DNA of 48,068 nucleotides from Limimaricola cinnabarinus LL-001 (GCF_000466965.1 NZ_BATB01000022.1:1-48068); one strand, 5' to 3'; shown: positions 9,063 through 18,265, counted from the stretch's first letter. Numbers and translations are program-made. Notes: generated by a model not told the origin, from the letters alone.

Positions 9063-10682
9063 CTATGCGTCGGCGGCAGCAGCTTCGCGCATTGTGTTCT
9101 GAAACTGGCGGAAGACCCTATAGCGCGCGGCATGGCGGTAAGAGATATCGCCTCCCATGGGATGAATCCGATCGCCAAAACGCGACATGCCCGCCATAGC
9201 TTCCGACAGATCACGGAAACTTCCTGCCGCGACGCTTCCGAGGATTGAAGCGCCAAGCAAGACAGGCTCTTTCGTAGCAGGAATGGCGACTTCAACGCCC
9301 CCGGCGTCGGCCAGTAGCTGTTGTACGGTGACACTGTGCCCCGCCCCGCCAGACAGAACCACGCGCGCGATCGAGATCCCCATGTCCGCTTGGGCCTCGA
9401 TGATCTGACGCAGCCCATAACCGATGCCGCATATACCGGCAACATAGAGCGCAACGAGACTGTCGAGATCACTCTCCAACCCCAGCCCTGCGATTACCGC
9501 CCGCGTGTAAGGATCGGCATGAGGGGCGCGGTTGCCCAGAAACTCCGGCACCACATGCAGGCCCGCGGCCAACCGAACAGCCTCTCCCGCCGTCGCTACC
9601 CGCGCGGTCGTCTCCGCCGCCAGCCAGTCAGGAAGGGCTTGGCCAGCCTCATCCGCGCGCCGCCCTGCCTCGGCGCTAAAGGGGTGGAGGTCTATCAGTC
9701 GGGCGATTGCCGCACCGGCACAGGATTGGCCCCCCTCGTTCAGCCACGCGCCCGGCACCATCGCGGCGTAGTAGGGTCCCCAGACACCAGGTACGAAGAC
9801 CGGCTCTCGGGTGGTCGTCATCGTACAGGAGGACGTGCCGAATACATATGCCAGGTTCGCCTCGGGGCCGTCCTCCCCCGCGCCTATCGTGCCGATGCCG
9901 CCCGCATGCGCATCGATCAGCCCGGCCCCTACCGCTGTGCCAGGGCAAAGACCCAGATCCTCGGCCGCTGCCCGTGTCAGGCCATGACCCAGAGGCGAGC
10001 CTGGAGGAACGATGCGGGTTCCGATACGCGAGAACCCTTCGGCAACCAGCTCTTCCAGCCCGATCTGCCTGAAGTAGCTTTCGTCCCAGCGCGCCTCATG
10101 CGCCAGATAGGTCCATTTGCAGGTCACGGTGCAGGATGAGCGAGCGAGGCTTCCCGTTGCGCGCCAGCCCAAATAATCTGTCAGGTCGAAGAACTGCCAG
10201 GCAAGCGAAAAGATCTCCGGCCGATTTTCCTTCAACCACAACAACTTGGGAGTCTGCATCTCGGGCGACATACGCCCTCCCACATAGCGCAGGACGTCAT
10301 GGCAGGTCTCGTTGATGCGGGCCGCCTGCTCCACGGCGCGGTGGTCCTTCCATACGATGATATCACGATCCGTCGCCTTCGGATCGCCGACCGGCAAAGG
10401 CGCCCCGCCATCGCCGAGAACGACGAGCGAACAGGTGGCGTCGAAACCGATCCCTGCGACGACCTCGGGATCGACCTTCGCAGCCGAGAGAGCGCCACGC
10501 ACGGCTCGGCAGACCGCACGCCATATGTCGTCGCTCGACTGCTCCGCGATGCCGCCGGGTGCCTCGTGGCGGGCGATCGGGGCTTTTCCGGTGCCGAGCT
10601 GCGTGCCTGATCTGTCAAAGATACCGGCTCGCGCGCTGCCGGTGCCGACATCGACCCCGAGAAAGACCTTCTCTGCCGTCAC
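9063..10682 (-). CDS. FGGY-family pentulose kinase (D-ribulokinase-like)
   Basis: A 539-residue sugar kinase using ATP to phosphorylate a ketopentose. The N-terminal phosphate-binding segment is FLGVDVGTGSARAGIFD. The pentulose-kinase marks are GIGFDATCSLVV, WKDHRA, a conserved GAGLIDAHAGG containing the catalytic-type Asp, and the adenosine-binding region VVLSGGAGHS. The pattern fits the D-ribulokinase/YDR109C-type branch better than xylulokinase or glycerol kinase, but the substrate cannot be settled by reading. It starts with GTG at 10682, overlapping the aldo/keto reductase stop (GTGA), so the two are translationally coupled. Confidence 0.85.
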   Translation of the reverse strand: MTAEKVFLGVDVGTGSARAGIFDRSGTQLGTGKAPIARHEAPGGIAEQSSDDIWRAVCRAVRGALSAAKVDPEVVAGIGFDATCSLVVLGDGGAPLPVGDPKATDRDIIVWKDHRAVEQAARINETCHDVLRYVGGRMSPEMQTPKLLWLKENRPEIFSLAWQFFDLTDYLGWRATGSLARSSCTVTCKWTYLAHEARWDESYFRQIGLEELVAEGFSRIGTRIVPPGSPLGHGLTRAAAEDLGLCPGTAVGAGLIDAHAGGIGTIGAGEDGPEANLAYVFGTSSCTMTTTREPVFVPGVWGPYYAAMVPGAWLNEGGQSCAGAAIARLIDLHPFSAEAGRRADEAGQALPDWLAAETTARVATAGEAVRLAAGLHVVPEFLGNRAPHADPYTRAVIAGLGLESDLDSLVALYVAGICGIGYGLRQIIEAQADMGISIARVVLSGGAGHSVTVQQLLADAGGVEVAIPATKEPVLLGASILGSVAAGSFRDLSEAMAGMSRFGDRIHPMGGDISYRHAARYRVFRQFQNTMREAAAADA

Positions 10683-11719
10683 CGCGCGACCGACAGATCC
10701 GCCTCGCCAAAGCGCGGGGCGGCGAACTGGGTCTGGTGCCAGAGTGGATAGATCTCCGGCGGCCGGCTGACCTCGTCCAAGCGCGTTAGCTCATCTGCAC
10801 TGAGCGTGATATCGAGGGCGCGGAAGTTGCTCTCGAACTGATCGATCGACGTGCCGCCGACGATCAGTGACGCGACTGCGGGCCGACCCAGAGTCCAAGC
10901 CAGCGCGATCTGCGCCGCCTCGACGCCGTGGCTTGCGGCCATGTCATTGAGCACCTCAATGATGCGCCATAGCCGCGCCTCGTCGCGGATTGGCGGCTCG
11001 CTCCAACCACGATCCTGTCGACTATTCGGCGCGACCGGCTGGTTGCGGGTGTGTTTGCCGCTCAGCAAGCCCGCGGCGAGCGGACTCCAGACCGTCACAC
11101 CGATCCCCTGATCGACGGAAAGCGGTAGTAGCTCGTATTCGGCCTCGCGCGCCTCAAGCGTGTAGTGGATCTGCTGCGTAACGAACCGCTGGAATCCGCC
11201 GCGCTCGGACGCCATAAGAGATTTCATGATCTGCCAACCGGTGTAGTTCGAGCAGCCCGCATAGCGGATCTTGCCTTGCCGGATCAGCGTGTCGAGCGCT
11301 TCCATCGTCTCCTCGACCGGTGTGAGGCCGTCCCATTCGTGAATGTGATAAATATCGATGTGGTCCCGCCGCAGCCGCTTGAGGCTGCGCTCGCATTCGC
11401 GGATCAGGTGCCAGCGGCTCGCGCCTTCGTCGTTGGGCCCCGCGCCGATGCGCATTCGCGCCTTGGACGAGACGATAATATCGGGGTCGCGCGTCGCCAG
11501 AACCTCGCCAACGATCTCTTCGGACAGGCCGATGGAATACATGTTGGCGGTATCTATCAGGTTGACGCCGTGATCGAGACAGCAATCCACGAGCCGGGCG
11601 GCCTCGGACGCGTCCTGCTGCGCGATGGCCGCGAAAGGGCCGGTTCCGCCAAAGGAGAAGGTGCCCATGCCAATGGCCGAGACCTTGAGGCCGGAGCGGC
11701 CGAGGGTGCGATACTGCAT
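10679..11719 (-). CDS. Aldo/keto reductase
   Basis: NAD(P)H-dependent (alpha/beta)8-barrel oxidoreductase of 346 residues. The catalytic tetrad is visible as Asp56 and Tyr61 (DTANMYSIG), Lys86 (VSSKAR) and His127 (YHIHEWD). SNYTGWQIMK, TQQIHYTLEAREAEYELLP, WSPLAAGLLSGK and the C-terminal cofactor region VASLIVGGTSIDQFESNF match the AKR family close to the YajO/oxidoreductase type. It lies between the DhaL-like gene (38 bp upstream) and the pentulose kinase (4-nt overlap). A role interconverting the imported polyol/sugar and a ketose is inferred from that position. Confidence 0.92.
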   Translation of the reverse strand: MQYRTLGRSGLKVSAIGMGTFSFGGTGPFAAIAQQDASEAARLVDCCLDHGVNLIDTANMYSIGLSEEIVGEVLATRDPDIIVSSKARMRIGAGPNDEGASRWHLIRECERSLKRLRRDHIDIYHIHEWDGLTPVEETMEALDTLIRQGKIRYAGCSNYTGWQIMKSLMASERGGFQRFVTQQIHYTLEAREAEYELLPLSVDQGIGVTVWSPLAAGLLSGKHTRNQPVAPNSRQDRGWSEPPIRDEARLWRIIEVLNDMAASHGVEAAQIALAWTLGRPAVASLIVGGTSIDQFESNFRALDITLSADELTRLDEVSRPPEIYPLWHQTQFAAPRFGEADLSVAR

Positions 11720-11756
11720 CTGGTTTCCTCTTTCGTGCGAAACGGGGCGTGGCGGT

Positions 11757-12392
11757 TCAATCGGCGGCGCATTCGGCCATGGTGCGGATCAGGATAACAG
11801 CAACGGTGCTACCCGCGTCTTGGATGCCACGGGTCTTTTCCTGAAAAGCTGCGGCCTTGCCATGCTGGGCGACGAGATCCTTGGTGTCCTCGAGCGCTTG
11901 CTCGGCCGCGACGCGGGCCCGGTCCAGCGCCGCGTCGAGCGAGGCTCCTTCGCGCGCCTGCGCCTGCATCGTCTCGGCGATCGGATGCAGCACGTCGAGC
12001 ACGGTTTTGTCGCCGACCTGGGCCCGGCCCCGATGCGCGACCCCGTCGCGAAACGCGGACCAGAACGCGGCCATCTCGGCCGTCTCCAATCTTTCCGCTC
12101 CAGAGACCGCCGCGCTTCCGCGCAATAGCCCAGTGGCCATCAAGGTGCCCATCGTCGATGGAGCGGCGCGCGCGAGCGCCGCGCCGGCCGTCTTGAGCTG
12201 CGCCTCGGGCGTGGGCGTTTCCATCGCCGCCACGGCGTCATGCGCAGCACCAAAGCCCTTGGCCATCGTCAGACCGAGATCGCTGTCGCCGACCTTGCCG
12301 TCGAGGGCGATCAGCGCCTCCTTTTCGGCGGCGAAGACATCCGCAAGGCGCGCGAAGAGCGCTGCAATTTCATCCGTGCCAAACCCTTGCAT
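11757..12392 (-). CDS. DhaL-type kinase subunit (DAK2 domain)
   Basis: A 211-residue helical-bundle nucleotide-binding subunit of a dihydroxyacetone-kinase-like enzyme. The Mg-phosphate motif is LDGKVGDSDLGLTMAKG, where most DhaL proteins have GDGDHG; the Asp positions are kept but His and the second Gly are replaced. STMGTLMATGLLRG, GDKTVLDVLHP and DLVAQHGKAAAFQEKTRGIQDAGS are further family marks. It follows the DhaK gene by 11 bp. No PTS-type DhaM is present, so phosphate probably comes from ATP. Related split kinases act on dihydroxyacetone, erythrulose or apulose, and the substrate here is unknown. Confidence 0.88.
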   Translation of the reverse strand: MQGFGTDEIAALFARLADVFAAEKEALIALDGKVGDSDLGLTMAKGFGAAHDAVAAMETPTPEAQLKTAGAALARAAPSTMGTLMATGLLRGSAAVSGAERLETAEMAAFWSAFRDGVAHRGRAQVGDKTVLDVLHPIAETMQAQAREGASLDAALDRARVAAEQALEDTKDLVAQHGKAAAFQEKTRGIQDAGSTVAVILIRTMAECAAD

Positions 12393-12403
12393 CTCCGGCC
12401 CCC

Positions 12404-13405
12404 TTAGTTCGCGAGTTTTTTGAAGAACGGCGTGTCGCCACCGGCTGCGATCAGCGGCTCGAGCTCGCTATCGAGCTGCAGCACCGAGATCGAGGCGCCG
12501 GCCATCTCCATCGAGGTTGCGAATTCGCCGATGAAGGTGTGGCGGATCTGCGCGCCTGCGGCCTCGAGCCGTTGCGCGGTGCGGCGATACAGGATGTAGA
12601 GCTCTTCCAGCGGCGTGGCGCCGAGGCCGTTGACCAACACCGCCACCTCCTTGTCCTGCGTATAATCCTGTTCGGCCAAGATGCGCTCGATCATGCGGTC
12701 GACCACCTCGTCGGCCGGGGCAAGTGCATCGCGTGAGATGCCGGGCTCGCCATGGATGCCCATGCCGATCTCCATCTCGTTCTCGCCGATCTCGAAGCCG
12801 GGCTTGCCGACCTCGGGCACGATGCAGGGCGAAAGCGCGACGCCGATGGTACGGGTGCGCGCGCTCGCCTTTTCCGCGATGCGGGCCACCTCTTCGAGCG
12901 GCATCATCCGCGCCGCGGCGGCCCCGGCCGCCTTGTAGAGAAAGAAGATGCCCGCGACACCGCGGCGTTTGTGCTCCTCACCCGGCACCGAGGAGGCGAC
13001 ATCGTCGCGCCCGACCACGGTCGCGGTCTTGATGCCCTCGAGATCGGCCAGCTCGCCGGCCATGTCGAAATTCATCAGGTCGCCGGTGTAATTGCCATAG
13101 AGATAGAGGACGCCCGCACCCTGATCGACATGGCGCGTCACCTCGAGGATCTGCTCGGATGAGGGGGATTGAAAGACGCCGCCGACGCCGGCGCCGTCGA
13201 GCATGTTCTCCCCCACATAACCCAGGAACAGTGGCAGATGGCCCGACCCGCCGCCGGTCACCAGACCGACCTTGCCCGGCACCTGCTTGCTGCGCACGAA
13301 GCAGCGCAGGTCATCGCCCGCATGGGTCACTTCCGGATGGGCGCGGTAGATTCCGTCGAGCATCTCATCCACGAAGTTTTCGGGATCGTTGACGAATTTT
13401 TTCAT
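12404..13405 (-). CDS. DhaK-type kinase subunit (dihydroxyacetone-kinase family)
   Basis: A 333-residue substrate-binding subunit. Its three key residues fall at the positions seen in Escherichia coli DhaK: His56 (GGGSGH), Asp109 (GNYTGD) and the covalent substrate ligand His218 (GMGIHGEPG). The open frame extends 6 nt further to a TTG, but ATG at 13405 (MKKFVNDPENF) with AGG upstream is preferred. The next gene (DhaL) begins 11 bp after the stop, so together they form the two-subunit kinase. The substrate must be an oxo compound able to form a hemiaminal with His218. The neighbouring pentulose kinase and transaldolase make a four- or five-carbon ketose plausible. Confidence 0.92.
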   Translation of the reverse strand: MKKFVNDPENFVDEMLDGIYRAHPEVTHAGDDLRCFVRSKQVPGKVGLVTGGGSGHLPLFLGYVGENMLDGAGVGGVFQSPSSEQILEVTRHVDQGAGVLYLYGNYTGDLMNFDMAGELADLEGIKTATVVGRDDVASSVPGEEHKRRGVAGIFFLYKAAGAAAARMMPLEEVARIAEKASARTRTIGVALSPCIVPEVGKPGFEIGENEMEIGMGIHGEPGISRDALAPADEVVDRMIERILAEQDYTQDKEVAVLVNGLGATPLEELYILYRRTAQRLEAAGAQIRHTFIGEFATSMEMAGASISVLQLDSELEPLIAAGGDTPFFKKLAN

Positions 13406-13420
13406 TTTCAAGCCTGCTTG

Positions 13421-14466
13421 TCAGATGGATTGTTTTCGATCGCGCAGCACGAAGAATCCCGCAGCGATCAGGATGAAGGCCCCGACCACGACCCGTTGCC
13501 AGGTGCTGGGGATACCCACCAGCACCAGCACGTTGTTGACGACCGTGACCAGAAGCACGCCGGCGACGGTGCCAAGCACCGACCCGGTACCGCCGGTGAT
13601 GCGCGCGCCGCCCAGCACGACGGCGGCGATCACGCCAATTTCCGTGCCAGCAAAGTCGAAGGGGTTGGCCATGCGGTTGGCCGAAGCCTGAATGATGCCC
13701 GCGAGCCCGGCCAGCCCGCCCGCAAAGGAAAAGGCAAAGACATGCACCTTGCGCAAATTGTAGCCCAACCGCGCGGCAACATCCGCATTGCCTCCCGTGG
13801 CAAATATCGCCCGGCCCATCAGGGTGCGGTTGAACAGATACCAAGTCAGCAGCGCCGCGACCGGGAAGGCCAAGAAATACATCGGCAAGGACACCGTGAC
13901 CCCGTTGCCGGCCTTGACCTCAAGCAGCGACCAGGTGCCGAAGGCGACCATCTGCGGCGGGATTTCCATCAGCCAGACCGTCCCGACGAAGACGAGCAGC
14001 AAGCCGCGAAAGAAATACTGCGTGCCGATGGTCACGATCAGGGCGGGCACGCGCAGGCTGTTGACCAGAATGCCGTTGACGGCCCCGAAGACGGCTCCGA
14101 TTCCGATGCCGCACAGCAAGATGACCCAGACCGGCATGCCAGGTGCGACCTCGAGGACCAGCTTGGTCATGCTGTACATCGCCACCGCGCCGATCGCGGG
14201 AAAGGACACGTCGATGCCGCCCGCAGCGAGGATGGTAAAGACGCCGAGTGCGAACAGCCCGGTGACCACGCTGGCGCGCGCCATGTCGATGAGCGAAGAG
14301 GCTGAAGGAACGCCGGGTTGATCAGTGCAACCGCGATGCAGATCGCGATCAACAGGAGGATCGTGACATATTCAGGATGCCGGGCAAAGATCGATAGCGG
14401 CACGCGCTCGCGCGGTCGGGGCGCGTCGCTCGTATCTTTCGGCGTTGTATGTGCAACGGTCATCAT
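13421..14466 (-). pseudogene. Sugar ABC transporter permease (RbsC-like), one-base frameshift
   Basis: Integral membrane permease of the CUT2 (ribose-type) ABC family, about 348 residues once joined. The 5' part (start ATG 14466, overlapping the ATPase stop as ATGA) reads VPLSIFARHPEYVTILLLIAICIAVALINPAFLQP. The frame then breaks at 14297-14301 and resumes as SLIDMARASVVTGLFALGVFT. The rest is intact, including IDVSFPAIGAVAMYSM, GAVFGAVNGILV, TIGTQYFFRGLLL and the coupling segment ATGGNADVAARLGYN. One missing base explains the break. If it is real, the importer would lack one permease half. Confidence 0.85.
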
Positions 14467-16010
14467 GCGGCCTCGCTTTTGGTTGCCAGCATCGAGCGAT
14501 AGATGTCGTCCTCGCTGGCCGTCTCGGCGTCCAGCGTCTCGACGATCCGGCCCGAGTTCATCACCAGGATGCGGTCGCAGTTCTGCAAAAGCTCGGGTAA
14601 ATCGTCCGACACGATCAGCACGCCGATGCCCTGTTCGGCCATCTCTTGGATGGCGTGAAAGATGGTTTCCTTGGAGCCCACATCGACGCCGACGGTCGGC
14701 CCGTGCAGGATCAGGACCCGCGGCGCAATGCTGAGCCAGCGACCGATCAGAACGCGCTGCTGGTTGCCACCCGACAGCGTGCCAACCGGCAGCGTCACAT
14801 CCGCGGTGTTCAGCTTCATCGATGCAGAGATTTCGCGCGCCCGTGCCCGCGCCCGACGCTCATCGATCAATCCTCCAGGCCCGGACAGCTGGTCGAGGAT
14901 CAGCGGCACCTCGTTAGCCCAAATCGGTTTTTCGAGGAAAAGTCCCTCGGCGAGTCGATCTTCGGGCACGTATCCGATCCCGGCTTCGATCGCCGCGGCG
15001 GGCGTGTTGATGCGGATCTCGCGCCCCTCAATGGAGAGTGTACCAGCGCTAATCCCGACATGGCCCGCCAACGCCATGGCAAGCTCGTTGCGCCCCGAAT
15101 CCGACAAGCCGGTGATGCCGAGGATTTCACCGCGCCGAAGCGCGAAGCTCGCGTTGCGAAAGGCGCCACCGCCCGAAGCGATCCCCTGCGCCTCGAGAAG
15201 CACCGCATCCTGCGGCGCGCCCTTGCGGTAGCGCACTGCCTCGATGGCGCGCCCGGTCATCAACTCGGCGAGCTCGGCGCGGGTGTAGTTTTCGATCGGC
15301 CCCTGAGCGACCGAAAGCCCGTCGCGCATCACGATCGCCTCGCCGCCGATGCGGTAACTCTCCTCGAGCTTGTGCGTGACGAACAGCACCGCCACGTTGC
15401 GCGATAGCAGGTGCTCGACCGCCTCAATCAGCGCCGCCACCTCGTGTCGGGTGAGTGATGTGGTCGGCTCGTCCATGATGACCAGCCGCGCCTCGGCGGC
15501 GATGGCGCGTGCGATGGCGACGCGTTGGCGCATCGCCAGTGGCAGGTCCGACACCGCCTGCGATAGAAAGGCCCGGTCAGCCGCGACGCCCAGCTCGCGC
15601 AGCGCCCGCGTGGCGATCTCGTCCATCCGGTGCCGCGCAATGCGGCGCAAGAGACGCCCCTGCCCGGCCACCAACTGTTCACCAAGGGCGATATTCTCGG
15701 CCACGCTCAGATTGGGAAGCAGCGACAGATCCTGATAGACGGTTTCGATGCCCGCCTCCATCGCCTGCATCGGTGTCAGGTGATCCAGACGTTTGCCGTC
15801 GAGAAGTATCTCTCCCGAGCTTGGAGCATGCGCGCCCGAGATCACCTTGATGATGGTACTCTTGCCGCAGCCGTTCTCACCCAAGAGGTGATAGGCCTTG
15901 CCCTGTTCTATCGTCAGCTCGACGCCGCGCAGCGCGTGTACGCCGCCAAAGCGTTTGTGAACCGCTGACAGCGATAGGAATGGCACTGAGTCTGCGGCGC
16001 GGTCGGACAT
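14463..16010 (-). CDS. Sugar ABC transporter ATP-binding protein (tandem NBD, RbsA/MglA type)
   Basis: A 515-residue protein with two fused nucleotide-binding domains. NBD1 has Walker A GENGCGKST, an atypical signature (LPLAMRQRVAIARAI) and Walker B LVIMDEPTTSLT followed by FVTHKLEE. NBD2 has a degenerate P loop (GLSDSGRNELAMAL), a full signature LSGGNQQRVLIGRWL and a Walker B reading VLILHGPTVGVDVGSK, where the usual DEP is HGP. Asymmetry with a degenerate second P loop is normal for this family, but loss of the second Walker B acidic residues is not something I would expect. Its stop overlaps the next permease gene. It energises sugar import with the neighbouring permeases and binding protein. 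Confidence 0.93.
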   Translation of the reverse strand: MSDRAADSVPFLSLSAVHKRFGGVHALRGVELTIEQGKAYHLLGENGCGKSTIIKVISGAHAPSSGEILLDGKRLDHLTPMQAMEAGIETVYQDLSLLPNLSVAENIALGEQLVAGQGRLLRRIARHRMDEIATRALRELGVAADRAFLSQAVSDLPLAMRQRVAIARAIAAEARLVIMDEPTTSLTRHEVAALIEAVEHLLSRNVAVLFVTHKLEESYRIGGEAIVMRDGLSVAQGPIENYTRAELAELMTGRAIEAVRYRKGAPQDAVLLEAQGIASGGGAFRNASFALRRGEILGITGLSDSGRNELAMALAGHVGISAGTLSIEGREIRINTPAAAIEAGIGYVPEDRLAEGLFLEKPIWANEVPLILDQLSGPGGLIDERRARARAREISASMKLNTADVTLPVGTLSGGNQQRVLIGRWLSIAPRVLILHGPTVGVDVGSKETIFHAIQEMAEQGIGVLIVSDDLPELLQNCDRILVMNSGRIVETLDAETASEDDIYRSMLATKSEAA

Positions 16011-16046
16011 GGCTGTGACCTCGGGAATGGGAGTGGACTGGAGGCT

Positions 16047-16082
16047 GATCTGGACCGGCCCCGACGGGGGTCGGTCCAGATC
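16047..16082 (-). terminator. Intercistronic hairpin downstream of the binding-protein gene
   Basis: A 16-bp stem with one G-U-type mismatch (16047-16062 against 16067-16082) and a GACG loop lies just after the solute-binding-protein stop and before the ATPase gene. There is no T tract. Hairpins in this position commonly stabilise or partially terminate the transcript so that the binding protein is made in excess of the membrane components. Confidence 0.6.
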
Positions 16083-16091
16083 GTTCGCGGA

Positions 16092-17090
16092 TCAGAACAG
16101 GTGATCTTGGTAGGTGTCCTTGTCGGCCAGAACCATGCCGTCACCGACGACCAGCTTGCCGTCGCCCGCGCCTGGGCGCACCGAGACGGCGTTGTAGCCC
16201 TCGACCCCGAGGTCCATGCCGTCCTTGATCTCGCCACCCTCGAGCAGAATGCGGGCCACTTCGTTCATCGCCATGCCGGCTTTCTGCGGATCCCAGAAGC
16301 CGATCGCGGTAATCGCGCCGCTGTCGAGATAGGCGGCAGACGGATTGGGCAGCCCGGTGCCAACGAGGCAGACCTGACCGGTCAGACCGGCCTCCTCGAT
16401 TGCCCTGCCGACGCCCAGCACGTCGTTGCCCGCCGAGGTCTGGAAGCCGCGGATGTCGGGATGCTTGCGCAGGATCTCCTTGGCCTTTTCATAGGTGCCC
16501 TGGGCGTCGTCGAAGCTTTCGTTGTTGGGATCGACCAGCTGCATGCCCGGATGCTGCTTCGCGTTCTCCTCGCCGGCGCCGACCCATTGCATATGCGTGC
16601 GGCTGCCGAGCGAGCCCACGAAGGTCGTCCATTTGCCTTCACCGCCCATACACTCGGCCAGACGTTCGTTCAGCGCGGTGCCATAGTCGGAATTGTCGAA
16701 GGCTTCGACGTCGACCATGGTATTGATCTGGTTGTCGGCCTCGTGGGTGACGATGATCGTGCCGCGATCCATGGCCCGACGCAGCACGCCTTCAAGGATG
16801 GTCGGGTCCATCGGCACGATCGCCAGCGCGTCGGTGCCCTTGGCGATCAGGTCCTGGACGATCTGCAGCTGTTGCGCCGAATCCGCCGTGGCGGGTCCGA
16901 CCTGCGAGATCTCCATCTCGGGGTGCTGCTCGGCATAGGCCTCGACCCCGGTTTCCATGCGGTCGAACCACGGGATGCCGCTGATCTTCACGACCGTAGT
17001 GATCGTGTTGCCCTCCGCTGCCAGGGCGCCTTGGCCCGTGATGGCCATCGCCGAGCCGAACAGGGCGGCCTTGATTGCACGAGATGTCAT
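16092..17090 (-). CDS. Periplasmic sugar-binding protein of the CUT2 ABC transporter
   Basis: A 332-residue type I periplasmic binding protein with a Sec signal peptide (MTSRAIKAALFGSAMAITGQ, probable cleavage after GALA). It has the Peripla_BP_4 fold marks VVKISGIPWFDRMETGVEAYA, QLQIVQDLIAKGTDALAIVPMDP, a hinge region VTHEADN and the late segment DSGAITAIGFWDP. The overall pattern is closer to LsrB/RhaS-type autoinducer or rhamnose binders than to ribose-binding RbsB, so the ligand cannot be read off directly. It is followed by a strong hairpin and lies 30 bp downstream of a permease gene, in the order permease - binding protein - ATPase - permease. Confidence 0.92.
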   Translation of the reverse strand: MTSRAIKAALFGSAMAITGQGALAAEGNTITTVVKISGIPWFDRMETGVEAYAEQHPEMEISQVGPATADSAQQLQIVQDLIAKGTDALAIVPMDPTILEGVLRRAMDRGTIIVTHEADNQINTMVDVEAFDNSDYGTALNERLAECMGGEGKWTTFVGSLGSRTHMQWVGAGEENAKQHPGMQLVDPNNESFDDAQGTYEKAKEILRKHPDIRGFQTSAGNDVLGVGRAIEEAGLTGQVCLVGTGLPNPSAAYLDSGAITAIGFWDPQKAGMAMNEVARILLEGGEIKDGMDLGVEGYNAVSVRPGAGDGKLVVGDGMVLADKDTYQDHLF

Positions 17091-17120
17091 ACGTCCTCCT
17101 CCATTTCGCCCTCTCCTCCT

Positions 17121-18131
17121 TCAGCTCGGTGCGCGAGGGCTGCGCGCCGAGGGTAGCGTTGCGACGATCCGGTCGATGACCGCGAAGCGTCCCACGGCCA
17201 GGAAGCACAGGAGCAAGAGCCCCCAAGCCAGATCCCGGACGAAATTCGACATGCCCATGAAGTTCAGCAGGCTCGTCAGCAGCTGCAGCACGATCGCCGA
17301 GAGCATGACGTTCACGACCCGGCCGTACCCCCCCTCGGGGCGCACCCCCGCCATGACGGCGATCAGGATCGCGACGAGCAGGTAGGAGGTGCCGTAATCC
17401 CACTTCACGTTGACGTTGCGCGCCGCGATCACGACGCCCGCCATCCCCGCGAGCAACCCCGAGATGGCATAGGTCGTGGTCAAGATGCGCGAGATCGGAA
17501 ACCCGCTGAACACGGCCGCCTTGGGGTTGGCCCCGGTAAGCATCAGCCGCACCCCGTAGCGGGTGAATTTCAGCACGACACCGAGCAGGATCACGACCCC
17601 GACGAAGATGAGAAAGCCGATCGGCACGCCAAGAGCCGTGCCGTTGCCGATCGAATAGAGCGGGTCATGCGCGCCCACCGCAACCGAACGCCCGCCCGAC
17701 AGGACGACCGCCACCCCGGTGAACAGCATCTGCGTGCCCAAGGTACACAGGATCGGGGTGACCTTGAGCTTCGAGATGATGAGACCGTTGAGAACTCCGC
17801 CCAGCGTTCCGACGATCATGCAGCCCATGGCAAAGACGGCCGTAAACACCACCGGCTGTTGCGCAGCATCGAAGAACGCGACCGTAAAGATCCCTGAGGC
17901 GACGCCGGACATGTTGGCATTGGCAATACCTGACAGGTCGATACCACCGTTGCCGGCACACATGGCCAACATGACCCCAATGGCCAGAAACCCGATCTCG
18001 GGCAGCTGCATGGCCATCGACTGGAGATTGAAAGGCGACAGATAGGTGCCTCCCGACACCCAGCCGCCAACGGCCAGAAGCAAGGCGACCAGCACGGACA
18101 AAGTCACGAAATTTGGATCGAGTCTCACCAA
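17121..18131 (-). CDS. Sugar ABC transporter permease (second subunit)
   Basis: A CUT2 permease of 336 residues with about ten hydrophobic helices and the family marks GNGGIDLSGIANANMSGVASG, GTLGGVLNGLIISKLKVTPILCTLGTQ and LTGANPKAAVFSGFP. It is the first gene of the operon. The open frame begins with TTG at 18131, and a GTG follows at 18128. An AGGGAGGGG tract lies immediately upstream and fits the GTG better. With the frameshifted permease at 13421-14466 it would form the heterodimeric channel. Confidence 0.92.
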   Translation of the reverse strand: MVRLDPNFVTLSVLVALLLAVGGWVSGGTYLSPFNLQSMAMQLPEIGFLAIGVMLAMCAGNGGIDLSGIANANMSGVASGIFTVAFFDAAQQPVVFTAVFAMGCMIVGTLGGVLNGLIISKLKVTPILCTLGTQMLFTGVAVVLSGGRSVAVGAHDPLYSIGNGTALGVPIGFLIFVGVVILLGVVLKFTRYGVRLMLTGANPKAAVFSGFPISRILTTTYAISGLLAGMAGVVIAARNVNVKWDYGTSYLLVAILIAVMAGVRPEGGYGRVVNVMLSAIVLQLLTSLLNFMGMSNFVRDLAWGLLLLCFLAVGRFAVIDRIVATLPSARSPRAPS

Positions 18132-18143
18132 CCCCTCCCTGAG

Positions 18144-18175
18144 ATTTAGTGAAATATCTCTCTTATTTACTAAAC
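18144..18175. promoter_or_regulatory. Operator candidates before the transport operon
   Basis: ATTTAGTGAAAT (18144-18155) and ATTTACTAAAC (18165-18175) lie 13-44 bp upstream of the first permease start. The second nearly repeats the palindrome GTTTACTAAAC found at 18255-18265 by the regulator gene. The shared ACTAAAC half-site suggests binding by the adjacent LacI-type repressor. Confidence 0.5.
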
Positions 18176-18254
18176 GCTACCATCTGTTTAGATTTCGTCA
18201 ATCCCTTTTCTGAAAAGGGTCGTGAGGGTCATGTATCCATCGGCGCTCGGTTCT

Positions 18255-18265
18255 GTTTACTAAAC
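18255..18265. promoter_or_regulatory. Palindromic operator candidate GTTTACTAAAC
   Basis: Inverted repeat GTTTA-C-TAAAC lying 28 bp upstream of the probable regulator start at 18293. Together with the related copy at 18165-18175 it brackets the divergent promoter region, consistent with repression of the operon and autoregulation. Confidence 0.5.

Noticed and set aside
13169..14305. 378-codon plus-strand frame over DhaK and the permease
   Set aside because: Complement of recognised genes; no ribosome site or motif.
16101..17156. 351-codon plus-strand frame over the sugar-binding protein
   Set aside because: Antisense shadow of a gene with a signal peptide and a clear binding-protein fold pattern.
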